This document shows, piece after piece, positions 25,774 through 34,373 of a stretch of DNA of 64,000 nt. The first letter of the stretch is position 1. The number at the start of each line of letters is the position of its first letter. The stretch comes from Acinetobacter pragensis (GTDB taxonomy: Bacteria; Pseudomonadota; Gammaproteobacteria; Pseudomonadales; Moraxellaceae). Both the position numbers and the translations under genes were made by a program. Location of the stretch: assembly GCF_001605895.1 (NCBI RefSeq), contig NZ_LUAW01000013.1, positions 65,401-129,400 of the forward strand, read 5' to 3'. The notes under the pieces are model-generated. The model was not told where the DNA came from, made no database searches, and saw only the letters and a list, made by a program, of their open reading frames with translations.

Positions 25774-26302
25774 TTCGCCTAAGGCTGATTAAAACATATA
25801 ACTTATCAAAGTCTCGCGCGCGGTATGTTTAATTTCTGCAACGCCATGAATATCGTGCTTGTATACCAATAACAGGCATCAAGTTCCCCAGCCGACATCT
25901 TGTTTAAGCTTTTGTTGGTAATGTTGAAATTTCTGCCTATTCAAGAGTTTTCATTTGAATTTTACTGTAAAACATATAGCTCGATATCATTTATTAATCA
26001 TGCATCTCATGCCACGCGCGAATCATGCAGCTTGCTAAGCAAATACTGCGGTTCATCTGCGTCGTAAATTCGCATTTATTGGCAATTTGAATCACCCCTT
26101 TTTAAGCCTGATGTTTTACTTTCTGTATAAACAGGATATTCTTTGCGCTTAATTCAGATTTCTGCGCTGTATCAAAAAACATCATTTGATAGAGTTCATG
26201 TTAAAGCAATTTCCATGAAAATTTGCATCTTAACTTTGCTTAGTTCAGGTGGAATTACAAAACAATCATGTGATAAAGGTTTTAGAAAAAAGGTATGTAT
26301 TT
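25774..26302. other. Non-coding gap before the ABC exporter
   Basis: About 530 nt without a convincing reading frame. It contains the divergent promoters of the small lipoprotein and the ABC exporter. No hairpin terminator, RNA gene or repeat was recognised. Confidence 0.4.
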
Positions 26303-28159
26303 ATGCTGAAATGGTTTGAGAAACTTGTCGATCCATACCCAGAAAAAGGTTTGAATGAACCGCTTCCAACGACATTCTTCCCTTTTGTTTGGCAGGCTGC
26401 TAGCGGCGTTAAACGCTATTTGCTGCTTTTGGTGCTTTGCACAGCCGGTACAGCAAGTTTTGAAGCATTTCTCTATGCCAAAATTGGTGATCTCGTCAAT
26501 TGGCTCAGTCAAAGCCAGCCTGAAACTTTCTTGCAGAATCATAGTCAAAATCTGACTATTTTGGCTGGCATCTTATTGGCGAATGTTTTTTTTGCAAGCC
26601 TGCAAACCATTGTCAAACACCAAATGCTGTACAGCAGTTTCCCAATGCGCTTACGCTGGCGCTTTCATAACTTGCTGCTGCTGCAAAGCCTAGATTTTTT
26701 TCATAATGATTTTGCAGGACGCCTATCGGCTAAAGTCATGCAAACAGCTTTGGCTGTGCGTGAATTTTGGATTATTTTGGGTGACATGCTGGCTTATGTA
26801 TTCATTTACTTTATCACAGTCAACTTAGTATTAGCCTCTATTTCTCCTATGCTGATCATTCCCCTTATGCTGTGGCTGGTGCTTTTTATTGCCTCAGCAT
26901 CGTATTTCATTCCAAAGCTCAGCCGCATTTCTAATGAACAGGCTGATGCGCGCGCTGTTATGACAGGCCGTGTAACAGATGCATACACCAATATTCAAAC
27001 CGTCAAGTTATTTGCCCATGCTGGCCGTGAAAGCCAATATGCTAAAAGCTCAATGCAGCATTTTATGGTCACTGTATTTAAGCAAATGCGCTTAGGCGCC
27101 CGTTATTCCATCAGCATCAGCATGCTGAATGTGGTGCTGTACGGCGGCGTTATTGGTACAGCTATATACTTATGGATACAAGGTGAAGTGGCGTTAGGCG
27201 TCATAGCCGCTGCGACCGCCATGATTCTGAAGCTCAGCAGTATTGCCGAATTCATTATGTGGCAAACGTCTGCACTTTTTGAAAATATCGGTACAATTCA
27301 AGACGGCATGAAAACACTGGGACGGCCCATCAGCATCCAAGACAAACCTGATGCGAAAGAACTGCAGGTAACGCAAGGCGAAATTAAATTCGAAGATGTC
27401 AGCTTTGCTTACAGCACCAAGAATGTCTTTGAGCATTTGAATATCACAATTCAACCGGGTGAAAAAATTGGTATTGTTGGCCGCTCTGGCGCAGGCAAAT
27501 CGACGCTCATTCAGCTATTGCTGCATTTCTACACCGTCAACCAAGGCCGTATTTCGATCGATGGCCAAAATATAGAAGATGTGACCCAAGACAGCCTGAG
27601 ACGCAATATTGCCCTGGTCACGCAAGATACTTCTTTACTGCACAGAACAGTCGAAGAAAATATTAAGTACGGCCGCCCTGATGCTACGGACGAAGAGATG
27701 TATGAGGCTGTCCGCCGAGCCAAAGCCGATGAGTTTATTCCGCAGCTGGTCGACTTGCGAGGAAAAACCGGATATGAAGCCTATGTCGGTGAGCGGGGCG
27801 TAAAACTGTCCGGAGGACAGCGGCAGCGCATTGCGATAGCCCGTGTTTTCTTGAAAGATGCACCAATCCTAATTCTAGATGAAGCAACCAGCGCCTTGGA
27901 TTCAGAAGTCGAAGCGGCCATCCAGTCCAGCTTAAATGACTTGATGGAAGGCAAAACAGTGATTGCCATTGCGCACCGCTTATCTACCATTGCGCAAATG
28001 GACCGCTTAATTGTACTCGACCAAGGGAAAATTGCTGAGCAAGGAACGCATGACGAATTAGTCGCCATGAATGGTATTTATGCGAATTTGTGGCAGCGTC
28101 AGACAGGCGGTTTTTTAATAGAACAACAGAGAAATAAGAACCAAGAAGGAGCTGAATAA
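26303..28159 (+). CDS. ABC exporter, fused membrane and ATPase domains
   Basis: A 618-aa half-transporter of the MsbA/multidrug type that would work as a homodimer in the inner membrane. The start at 26303 follows AAAAGGT and gives MLKWFEKLVDPYP; the longer frame from 26249 has no ribosome site. The membrane domain spans about 35-330. The nucleotide-binding domain has Walker A GRSGAGKST (about 393-401), Q-loop region VTQDTSLL, signature LSGGQ (about 502-506), Walker B LILDEATSAL (523-532) and the switch His in IAHRLST. The stop is followed immediately by the MaoC start, so they are co-translated. Substrate unknown. Confidence 0.9.
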   Translation: MLKWFEKLVDPYPEKGLNEPLPTTFFPFVWQAASGVKRYLLLLVLCTAGTASFEAFLYAKIGDLVNWLSQSQPETFLQNHSQNLTILAGILLANVFFASLQTIVKHQMLYSSFPMRLRWRFHNLLLLQSLDFFHNDFAGRLSAKVMQTALAVREFWIILGDMLAYVFIYFITVNLVLASISPMLIIPLMLWLVLFIASASYFIPKLSRISNEQADARAVMTGRVTDAYTNIQTVKLFAHAGRESQYAKSSMQHFMVTVFKQMRLGARYSISISMLNVVLYGGVIGTAIYLWIQGEVALGVIAAATAMILKLSSIAEFIMWQTSALFENIGTIQDGMKTLGRPISIQDKPDAKELQVTQGEIKFEDVSFAYSTKNVFEHLNITIQPGEKIGIVGRSGAGKSTLIQLLLHFYTVNQGRISIDGQNIEDVTQDSLRRNIALVTQDTSLLHRTVEENIKYGRPDATDEEMYEAVRRAKADEFIPQLVDLRGKTGYEAYVGERGVKLSGGQRQRIAIARVFLKDAPILILDEATSALDSEVEAAIQSSLNDLMEGKTVIAIAHRLSTIAQMDRLIVLDQGKIAEQGTHDELVAMNGIYANLWQRQTGGFLIEQQRNKNQEGAE

Positions 28160-28609
28160 ATGCTGTATTTGGAAGATATCAAAGTGGGTGACCGCTTTAT
28201 CAGCCGTGATTATGAAATGACTTTAGAAGAGATTAAGCAGTTTGCTCAGGCTTATGATCCTCAAGTTTTTCATTTAGATGAAGACAAGGCAAAAAACCAC
28301 CCCATTTTCCAAGGCTTGGCGGCCAGCGGCTGGCATACTGCCGCCGTTACGATGCGCTTATGGACTGAGTGCTTTCCTGTTGCCAATGGCTTGGTGGGTT
28401 CTGAATCCAGCGTAAGATGGCCCCGCCCCACCCGTCCTGGCGATTTGCTTCATGTCGAAGTTGAAATTGCAGCAATTACGCCATCGAAAAGTAAAAATGA
28501 CCGTGCCATTGTCACCTATATTACTCAGGCGCTAAATCAGTACAGCGACGTACTTTTTATTTCAACAACGAAGATTATTGTAATTAAAAAAGAATCGCTT
28601 GAGGTATAA
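28160..28609 (+). CDS. MaoC-like (R)-specific hydratase, hotdog fold
   Basis: A 149-aa protein of the MaoC dehydratase family, a hotdog-fold enoyl-CoA hydratase or dehydratase. Typical elements are the N-terminal LEDIKVGDRF, the hydratase-2 motif region YDPQVFHLDEDKAKNHPIF (about 33-51, containing the catalytic Asp and His), ASGWHTA (57-63) and RWPRPTRPGD (about 86-95). Its ATG abuts the TAA of the ABC exporter with no spacer and the gene is preceded by AGAAGGAG. Why a hydratase is coupled to an exporter is unclear. A role in lipid or acyl-thioester metabolism is likely, with unknown substrate. Confidence 0.87.
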   Translation: MLYLEDIKVGDRFISRDYEMTLEEIKQFAQAYDPQVFHLDEDKAKNHPIFQGLAASGWHTAAVTMRLWTECFPVANGLVGSESSVRWPRPTRPGDLLHVEVEIAAITPSKSKNDRAIVTYITQALNQYSDVLFISTTKIIVIKKESLEV

Positions 28610-28664
28610 AGCCATTTATTGGCTGCCTGCCGAATGATGAATCAAAATCATTATTGAAGACATT

Positions 28665-28700
28665 CAGATCACTTAATGCCGATTGGTTTACAGTGATCTG
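28665..28700. other. 9-bp inverted repeat downstream of maoC
   Basis: CAGATCACT (28665-28673) and AGTGATCTG (28692-28700) form a stem with an 18-nt loop. It lies 56 nt past the MaoC stop and about 100 nt before the AraC start. It may be a terminator without a T-tract or an operator. Confidence 0.45.
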
Positions 28701-28802
28701 GATCAAATAAATTGTCCAACAATTTTAATAGTACGGATCATTTTTTCATGCCAATATAGCTTGGGAAAAATAGAAAAAGATAAAGACTGCAACGGATAGC
28801 AA

Positions 28803-29831
28803 ATGAAAACACCTTCTTTACGTCAAGACCAAGGTATTCCTGGTGTTTATGGATTATTGCTTTTAGATGTCGTATCGCGCTGGGGTTACAATGACCAAAC
28901 GCTGTTTGAGCCTTTTGGCTTAAACAGCGAACAGCTGGCCGATCCAAATTACCGCATTCCTACCCCTATAGCCAATCAATTGGTTCAGCTGGCGCTGCGC
29001 TTAACCGGTGAACCGACTCTAGGTTTTCATTTAGGTACGCAGATGCGTATTTCTATTCATGGCTTTATTGGCTATGCCATTATGACTGCGCATGATATTA
29101 CCGATGCCCTGATTCTGGCAAACCGCTTTATTCAGCTGCGCATGCCGTTTTTACAGCTGTTTTTTTCTACATTTGGCAGCAAAGCGACTATTCAGCTTCA
29201 GACCGATGTAACTTTAGAGCCATTGCGTACGGAAATTTCAATCGCTTTAATTTTCGGCATCATCAGTATGGGCAAGGCCATCACAGGTACAAATTACGCT
29301 TCTGGAGATATAGATTTCGATTTTCCAAAGCCCGAAGGCTTTGAGCGCTTTATGGCAAAATTTCCTGACCATAACTTCCGTTTTGAACAGCCGCACTTAA
29401 TTTTAAGCTTTGACAAACAATATCTTGGCAATAAGCTGGTTCATGCAGACCCGATCGCCAGTCAAATTGCCATCAATCAATGCGAAGCTGAACTTTCCGC
29501 TTTAGGTGAGCGCCACCGTCTGGCCATGCGGGTACGTGATCTGTTGACCAATTCAGAACAGCATTATTTAAGCATTGAAGCCGTTGCAGAACGCCTGCAT
29601 ATGTCTGACCGAACTTTAAAGCGTCAGCTGGCGGCCGAAGGCACATCTTTTTCTACACTGGTGGATGAAGTCCGCTACCGCCATGCAACTTCTTTATTAT
29701 CGCGTACAGACTTTACTTTAGAACAAATAGCCGATGAATTGGGCTATAGCGATGTCGCGAATTTCAGCCGCGCATTTAAACGCTGGAGCGGGCGCAGCCC
29801 AAGCAACTGGCGCAAAGACCCCTATCTTTAA
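28803..29831 (+). CDS. AraC-family regulator
   Basis: A 342-aa regulator of the same layout as those at 13201 and 18830. An N-terminal effector domain (SIHGFIGYAIMTAHDITDA around 80) is followed by a C-terminal DNA-binding domain with EAVAERLHMSDRTLKRQLAA (HTH1) and QIADELGYSDVANFSRAFKR (HTH2), then WSGRSPSNWR. It is transcribed in the same direction as the preceding ABC-MaoC pair and the following gcvH, with its own upstream region. The target genes are not obvious because it lacks a divergent neighbour; the ABC-maoC unit is the nearest candidate. Confidence 0.9.
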   Translation: MKTPSLRQDQGIPGVYGLLLLDVVSRWGYNDQTLFEPFGLNSEQLADPNYRIPTPIANQLVQLALRLTGEPTLGFHLGTQMRISIHGFIGYAIMTAHDITDALILANRFIQLRMPFLQLFFSTFGSKATIQLQTDVTLEPLRTEISIALIFGIISMGKAITGTNYASGDIDFDFPKPEGFERFMAKFPDHNFRFEQPHLILSFDKQYLGNKLVHADPIASQIAINQCEAELSALGERHRLAMRVRDLLTNSEQHYLSIEAVAERLHMSDRTLKRQLAAEGTSFSTLVDEVRYRHATSLLSRTDFTLEQIADELGYSDVANFSRAFKRWSGRSPSNWRKDPYL

Positions 29832-29916
29832 TTGATTAGGATAATTCTTTTTTTTTCCATGAAAAACATGTATAAATCATGGCAAAAATGATTTCAACAG
29901 TTTTAAGGAGTTAGCC

Positions 29917-30291
29917 ATGAATCATCCTTCAGATTTAAAATATGCACGCACACATGAATGGGTGCGCATTGAAGGTGATCTTGTCGTAACTGGCATTTCT
30001 GATCATGCACAAGATGCATTAGGCGACTTAGTCTATGTAGAAGCGCCGGAAGCAGGCACGCATATCACAGCGGGATCACAAGCCGGTGTTGTCGAATCTG
30101 TAAAAACCGCATCTGATATTCACGCGCCAATTTCAGGTACAGTCATAGAAGTAAATGCGGCATTAGAAGATGACCCAGACTTTGTGAATGATGAGCCGTA
30201 TGGCAAAGGCTGGATTTATAAAATCAAGCCGGACAATATGGCTGATATTGAAAAATTGCTTTCCAGCAGCGAATATGAAGCTGGCTTGTAA
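29917..30291 (+). CDS. gcvH: Glycine cleavage system H protein
   Basis: Lipoyl-carrier H protein (124 aa) that shuttles the aminomethyl group between the P, T and L proteins of glycine cleavage. Lipoylation lysine K63 lies in [11 protein letters not shown], and [11 protein letters not shown] (7-17) and [15 protein letters not shown] are family hallmarks. AAGGAG is well placed. No gcvT or gcvP is nearby, so this copy is genetically separate from the rest of the system. It may also serve in lipoate relay. It ends at a bidirectional terminator. Confidence 0.95.
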   Translation: MNHPSDLKYARTHEWVRIEGDLVVTGISDHAQDALGDLVYVEAPEAGTHITAGSQAGVVESVKTASDIHAPISGTVIEVNAALEDDPDFVNDEPYGKGWIYKIKPDNMADIEKLLSSSEYEAGL

Positions 30292-30311
30292 TTTCTTTAT
30301 TATCCCGCTTG

Positions 30312-30343
30312 AAAAAATCAGCCTTTATGGCTGATTTTTTATT
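30312..30343. terminator. Bidirectional terminator between gcvH and the dioxygenase gene
   Basis: AAAAAATCAGCC pairs with GGCTGATTTTTT around TTTAT, giving A/T tracts on both sides, as expected for a terminator shared by convergent genes. Confidence 0.9.
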
Positions 30344-30355
30344 TATCACAGCATT

Positions 30356-31210
30356 TTACAGCCTGTAATCTAGACGAAAAGAAGTCATTGTCAGCGAACC
30401 GCCGACCGCAGCCTCATTAAATAATGTTAACTCATCCTGATCTTCTTGTATGCCCAGCGCATACAGCATGGGATAATAGTGATCTGGTGTCGGGATTGCC
30501 AGCTTGAACGCCTCACCTTGCCTGTCCCATTCAATTAATTGCTGATGACGTTTTTCCAAAAGCCAGTTTTTCATTTTGGCATCCGCTTCTAAAGCCCATT
30601 CGTAGCCAAATACAGGTTCATTCAGCCGGTCCCAAGCAACCTTCATTAAATTATGCACTAAGTTTCCGCTGGCAATAATCAGCACACCCAAGCGCCTTAA
30701 CGCGCGCAGTTGCCTGCCAAGCTGGTAATGAAATTCTGCAGGCTGGCTATAATCTATGCTCAGCTGCACCACCGGCACATCCGCCTCAGGATAAAGATGC
30801 ACCAGGACACTCCATGCGCCGTGATCAATACCGCGCTCCGCGTCTTCTGCAATAGACACCATATTCACACAATGCTTCACGGCATTCACCAAAGCTTTGG
30901 AACCTGATACAGAATACTGAACATCAAACAGTGCTTGCGGAAATCCGCCAAAATCATGAATGGTTTCAGGCCTTTCTGCTGAAGTAACTGCACTTAGCCC
31001 TTGAGTCAGCCAATGTGCTGAAATACATAAAATTGCAGATGGCTTGGGCTGAAGATTTTCGCCAATTTTATGCCAAGCTCGAGAAAATACCGTATCTCTA
31101 ATTGCATTCATGGGTGAGCCATGCCCCAAAAACAGCACTGGCATCGGTGCAGTAACGGGTAAATCCGCTTCAGCGCTTAACGGTAATGGCTGTTGATCAT
31201 CTAAGTTCAT
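30356..31210 (-). CDS. ygiD: 4,5-DOPA extradiol dioxygenase family protein (YgiD-like)
   Basis: A 284-aa class III extradiol dioxygenase-fold protein (LigB superfamily). Metal-site His residues are recognisable: H30 in LGHGSPMNAI, H66 in ISAHWLT, plus DHGAWSVLVHLYP around 130 and SGNLVHN around 176. E. coli YgiD opens L-DOPA, but the physiological substrate of most bacterial members is unknown. It is monocistronic, convergent with gcvH and divergent from an MFS transporter across 294 nt of very AT-rich DNA in which I see no gene. Confidence 0.87.
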   Translation of the reverse strand: MNLDDQQPLPLSAEADLPVTAPMPVLFLGHGSPMNAIRDTVFSRAWHKIGENLQPKPSAILCISAHWLTQGLSAVTSAERPETIHDFGGFPQALFDVQYSVSGSKALVNAVKHCVNMVSIAEDAERGIDHGAWSVLVHLYPEADVPVVQLSIDYSQPAEFHYQLGRQLRALRRLGVLIIASGNLVHNLMKVAWDRLNEPVFGYEWALEADAKMKNWLLEKRHQQLIEWDRQGEAFKLAIPTPDHYYPMLYALGIQEDQDELTLFNEAAVGGSLTMTSFRLDYRL

Positions 31211-31504
31211 TATTATTGTTTTCCTCTAAACCATGCTCTATTTAGACTAATCCGAATTCAGCATTCCATGCGATATAAATTGTAATTATCCTTGTTTTAT
31301 CTAATTAATCATAATCAGATAATATAGGCGTAATTATCATTGGTATATTTTAAATTAACTATTCAAAATATTACAAAACTATACTTTTCAACTTAATTAT
31401 TTTATAATTTAAATTATTAAATGACAGTGCGCCTCTCCTCGTTCTAAGAGCAATTATAAATAAGAACCAAGCCGCCTGTTTAATCTCTCAATTTCAGGTA
31501 ATTT

Positions 31505-32689
31505 ATGAACACGGTAAATCCAGAAGCTTTATGGAATAAGCCCTTTATTCTATGTTTGCTGAATAATCTTTTTTTATTCATTTTCTATTTTGCTCAAACC
31601 ACTATTTTACCTATTTATATTTTAAATGAACTAGGTGGCTCACTGGCTCAAGCGGGCTTAGCCATGACTTTATTTATGGTTTCCGCAATTGCGGTACGGC
31701 CATTCAGCGGCTTAATTATCGAAAAACTCGGTACAAAAAAAACCCTATATATTTCTGAAACTTTGTTTTGCTTATTCAGCCTAACCTATGTTTTGGCAGA
31801 CAATCTTAGCGTTCTAATGATTATACGGTTTCTGCACGGCATCTGGTTCAGCGTGCTGACCACAGTTACAGTACCTATTGCCAACGAGTTTATTCCATCA
31901 AAACGCAAAGGCGAAGGCATGGGATATTTTCTGATGTCTGTCAACTTAGGTATTGTTCTTGGCCCGCTGATTGGCCTGACCTTCATACAGAGCATGTCCT
32001 ATACGGCAGTCGCTGCAATTTTAGCGGCCTTTGTTGTTCTGGGTTTTATCTTTTGTTTTTTAATTCCGCTGCCAAGCTATCAAAAGCCGGAACCTGCGGT
32101 GCAAAAGCGTTCTTTGAATGTGCATGATTTTATTGAATTCAAAGCTTTGCCTGTGGCGCTAATGGCCATGCTGATTTCTTTCTGCTATGCCAGCATTATG
32201 TCATTTATCGCAACTTTTGCAGAATCTAAGCACATGCTTGCCTATGCCAGCATGTTCTTTGTGGTCTTTGCAATTTCAATGATGAGCCTGCGCCCGATTA
32301 CTGGAAAAATTTATGACCGGAAAGGCCCAAATGCAGTGGTTTATCCCGCGCTATTTTTATTTGCAGTCGGCCTAGCCGTTTTAGCATTTATCGATAGTGT
32401 TGCTGGTTTCATGTTTGCTGCAGTATTGATTGGTATGGGTTTTGGCTCTGCCCAGCCTTGCTTGCAAACCATTTCTATTCAGCGCTCACCTAAAAACCGT
32501 ATAGGCTATGCAACATCAACCTATTTTACATTTTATGACCTTGGCATTGCCATTGGCTCAATTGTTTTAGGCATGCTTATCACTCACACCAGCTATACCG
32601 CTGCGTATTTGCTCTGCGCCGTATTGGTTTTAATCAGCTTAATTTACTATAAATTTATGGTCAGCCAAAAACAGCATCATGCTGAATAA
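31505..32689 (+). CDS. MFS transporter
   Basis: A 394-aa major-facilitator permease with 12 predicted helices. The loop 2-3 motif is RPFSGLIIEKLGTKK, and the second half has the corresponding RPITGKIYDRKGPN. Similar in layout to the MFS protein at 59962-61164 (shared RPITG..(M/Y)DRKG and GMGFG/GFGYG motifs), so the two belong to one drug- or metabolite-exporter subfamily. It starts 295 nt from the divergent dioxygenase gene and ends at a perfect palindromic terminator. Substrate unknown. Confidence 0.88.
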   Translation: MNTVNPEALWNKPFILCLLNNLFLFIFYFAQTTILPIYILNELGGSLAQAGLAMTLFMVSAIAVRPFSGLIIEKLGTKKTLYISETLFCLFSLTYVLADNLSVLMIIRFLHGIWFSVLTTVTVPIANEFIPSKRKGEGMGYFLMSVNLGIVLGPLIGLTFIQSMSYTAVAAILAAFVVLGFIFCFLIPLPSYQKPEPAVQKRSLNVHDFIEFKALPVALMAMLISFCYASIMSFIATFAESKHMLAYASMFFVVFAISMMSLRPITGKIYDRKGPNAVVYPALFLFAVGLAVLAFIDSVAGFMFAAVLIGMGFGSAQPCLQTISIQRSPKNRIGYATSTYFTFYDLGIAIGSIVLGMLITHTSYTAAYLLCAVLVLISLIYYKFMVSQKQHHAE

Positions 32690-32776
32690 GCGTATGTTTT
32701 AGATTCAAAATCTATACGTTCAAGATTATCTGACAAAATATAGAATTCAGCTGTTTAAGCATTCTGTATCTATTAA

Positions 32777-32808
32777 AAAGAGCGGTATGCCATGGCATAC
32801 CGCTCTTT
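32777..32808. terminator. Perfect palindromic bidirectional terminator
   Basis: A 32-nt perfect palindrome centred on CCATGG (arms begin AAAGAGCGG and end CCGCTCTTT) lies between the convergent MFS and PilT/PilU genes, with short A/T tracts at each end. Confidence 0.88.
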
Positions 32809-32845
32809 CATTAAGTTTAAAACAATGATTAAAAGACTGCTCCTA

Positions 32846-34033
32846 TTATGAAGCCTGCTCAGCATCCTCTTTATCATCATTCTGTTCAGGCTGCATACTG
32901 AACTCAGCGGCTGCAGTCTGTATAGCTGGGTTTGCCCTAGAGCTTTTCAATTTAATCTGCAAACGCAGCTCATTGGTAGAGTCGGCATTTCTAAGCGCCT
33001 CTTCATACGAAATAGATCCTTCGTTATACAAATCAAAGAGCGCCTGATCAAAAGTCTGCATCCCCAATTCACGCGATTTAGCCATAATGGCTTTTAGCTC
33101 ATGGAATTCACCTTTCAGAATTAAATCTGAAACCAGCGGTGTATTCAGCATAATTTCAATAGCAGCGCGGCGCCCTTTGCCATCTTCTGTTCGGATTAAA
33201 CGCTGTGAGATAATCGCTTTCATGTTCGATGACAAATCCATCAGCAGCTGATTGCGGCGTTCTTCCGGAAAAAAGTTAATAATACGGTCTAAAGTTTGAT
33301 TGGCATTATTTGAATGCAGCGTGCCTAAGCATAAATGCCCTGTTTCTGCAAAAGCAATGGCATGCTCCATGGTTTCAGTATCACGGATCTCGCCAATCAG
33401 GATAACATCCGGTGCCTGACGCAGTGTATTTTTCAATGCATTGTGCCAAGAATGGCAATCAACACCGACTTCACGATGCGTAATCATTGATTTCTTATGC
33501 TTATGCACATATTCAACTGGATCTTCTACCGTAATAATATGCCCTGCGCTATGCTCATTACGGTAATCGATCATTGCCGCCAAAGAGGTTGATTTCCCCG
33601 ACCCTGTGCCGCCAACCACCAAAACCAGACCGCGCTTTTCCATAATGACATTTTTTAATGATTCCGGCAGTTTCAGCTTCTGAAAATTAGGAATTTCATT
33701 GGTGATCGTACGGATAACCATGCCGACATTCAGCTGCTGCTGGAATACATTGACACGGAATCTGGATACATTTGGAACACTGATGGCAAAGTTGCATTCT
33801 AATTCTGTTTCAAATTCTTTGCGCTGTTTGTCATTCATTAAGCTGTGGGCAAACAATTTTGTTTTATCTGCAGTCAATTCCTGCTGGCCGAATGGTTTCA
33901 TTAAACCCTGATGCTTAATGCTGGGTGGAAAATCTGCCGTAATAAATAAATCAGAGCCGCCGTATTCAACAACTTTACTCAGCATATGAAACATTAAACG
34001 GCGCGCTTCTTCCAGCAATTCGGCAGTGTACAT
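32846..34033 (-). CDS. PilT/PilU-family type IV pilus retraction ATPase
   Basis: Hexameric secretion-type ATPase that powers pilus retraction. About 395 aa from ATG 34033 (a TTG at 34048 is possible). It contains the PAS-like N-domain start SDLFITADFPPSIK (about 27-40), Walker A GGTGSGKST (about 139-147), the Asp box VEDPVEYVH, Walker B VILIGEIRD and the His box THREVGVD region, ending in TNELRLQIKLK as in PilU. The C-terminal 30 residues are acidic and Gln-rich. It is solitary; the usual pilT neighbour is absent. It is therefore either pilU separated from pilT or a third paralogue. Confidence 0.85.
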   Translation of the reverse strand: MYTAELLEEARRLMFHMLSKVVEYGGSDLFITADFPPSIKHQGLMKPFGQQELTADKTKLFAHSLMNDKQRKEFETELECNFAISVPNVSRFRVNVFQQQLNVGMVIRTITNEIPNFQKLKLPESLKNVIMEKRGLVLVVGGTGSGKSTSLAAMIDYRNEHSAGHIITVEDPVEYVHKHKKSMITHREVGVDCHSWHNALKNTLRQAPDVILIGEIRDTETMEHAIAFAETGHLCLGTLHSNNANQTLDRIINFFPEERRNQLLMDLSSNMKAIISQRLIRTEDGKGRRAAIEIMLNTPLVSDLILKGEFHELKAIMAKSRELGMQTFDQALFDLYNEGSISYEEALRNADSTNELRLQIKLKSSRANPAIQTAAAEFSMQPEQNDDKEDAEQAS

Positions 34034-34281
34034 AACAAATTTTCCCAAAATTATCTTCAGCTAAACAAAATCCCTGCTTGTTTTACAGTTCTTATTTTTG
34101 CATTGGCTCATTGTGCATAAAATTGAAAAGAGTCACAAATATAAATCATTCATTTAAATAATATTTTTTAAATTAATGTGCTGTATTTCAAATAAAATTA
34201 AAATAATATGATGCATTCTTTTTTATCATCATGCTGTCTAGCCATAAAGCCGCGGCATTCCCTATCTTCTATTCCATATCA

Positions 34282-34314
34282 GCAATACGCCCCTCAAATT
34301 AAGGGGCGTATTGC
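34282..34314. terminator. 13-bp stem terminator-like hairpin after the DAHP synthase gene
   Basis: GCAATACGCCCCT pairs with AGGGGCGTATTGC across a 7-nt loop, 59 nt beyond the DAHP synthase stop. The downstream T-tract is poor, but the GC-rich stem and position fit a terminator. The remaining DNA up to 34033 is AT-rich promoter region of the pilus ATPase, with no gene seen. Confidence 0.75.
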
Positions 34315-34373
34315 TTTGCACAATAATGATGTGAAAAAATCAACGGATGAATAAATCAGCCGACTCAATTAAT

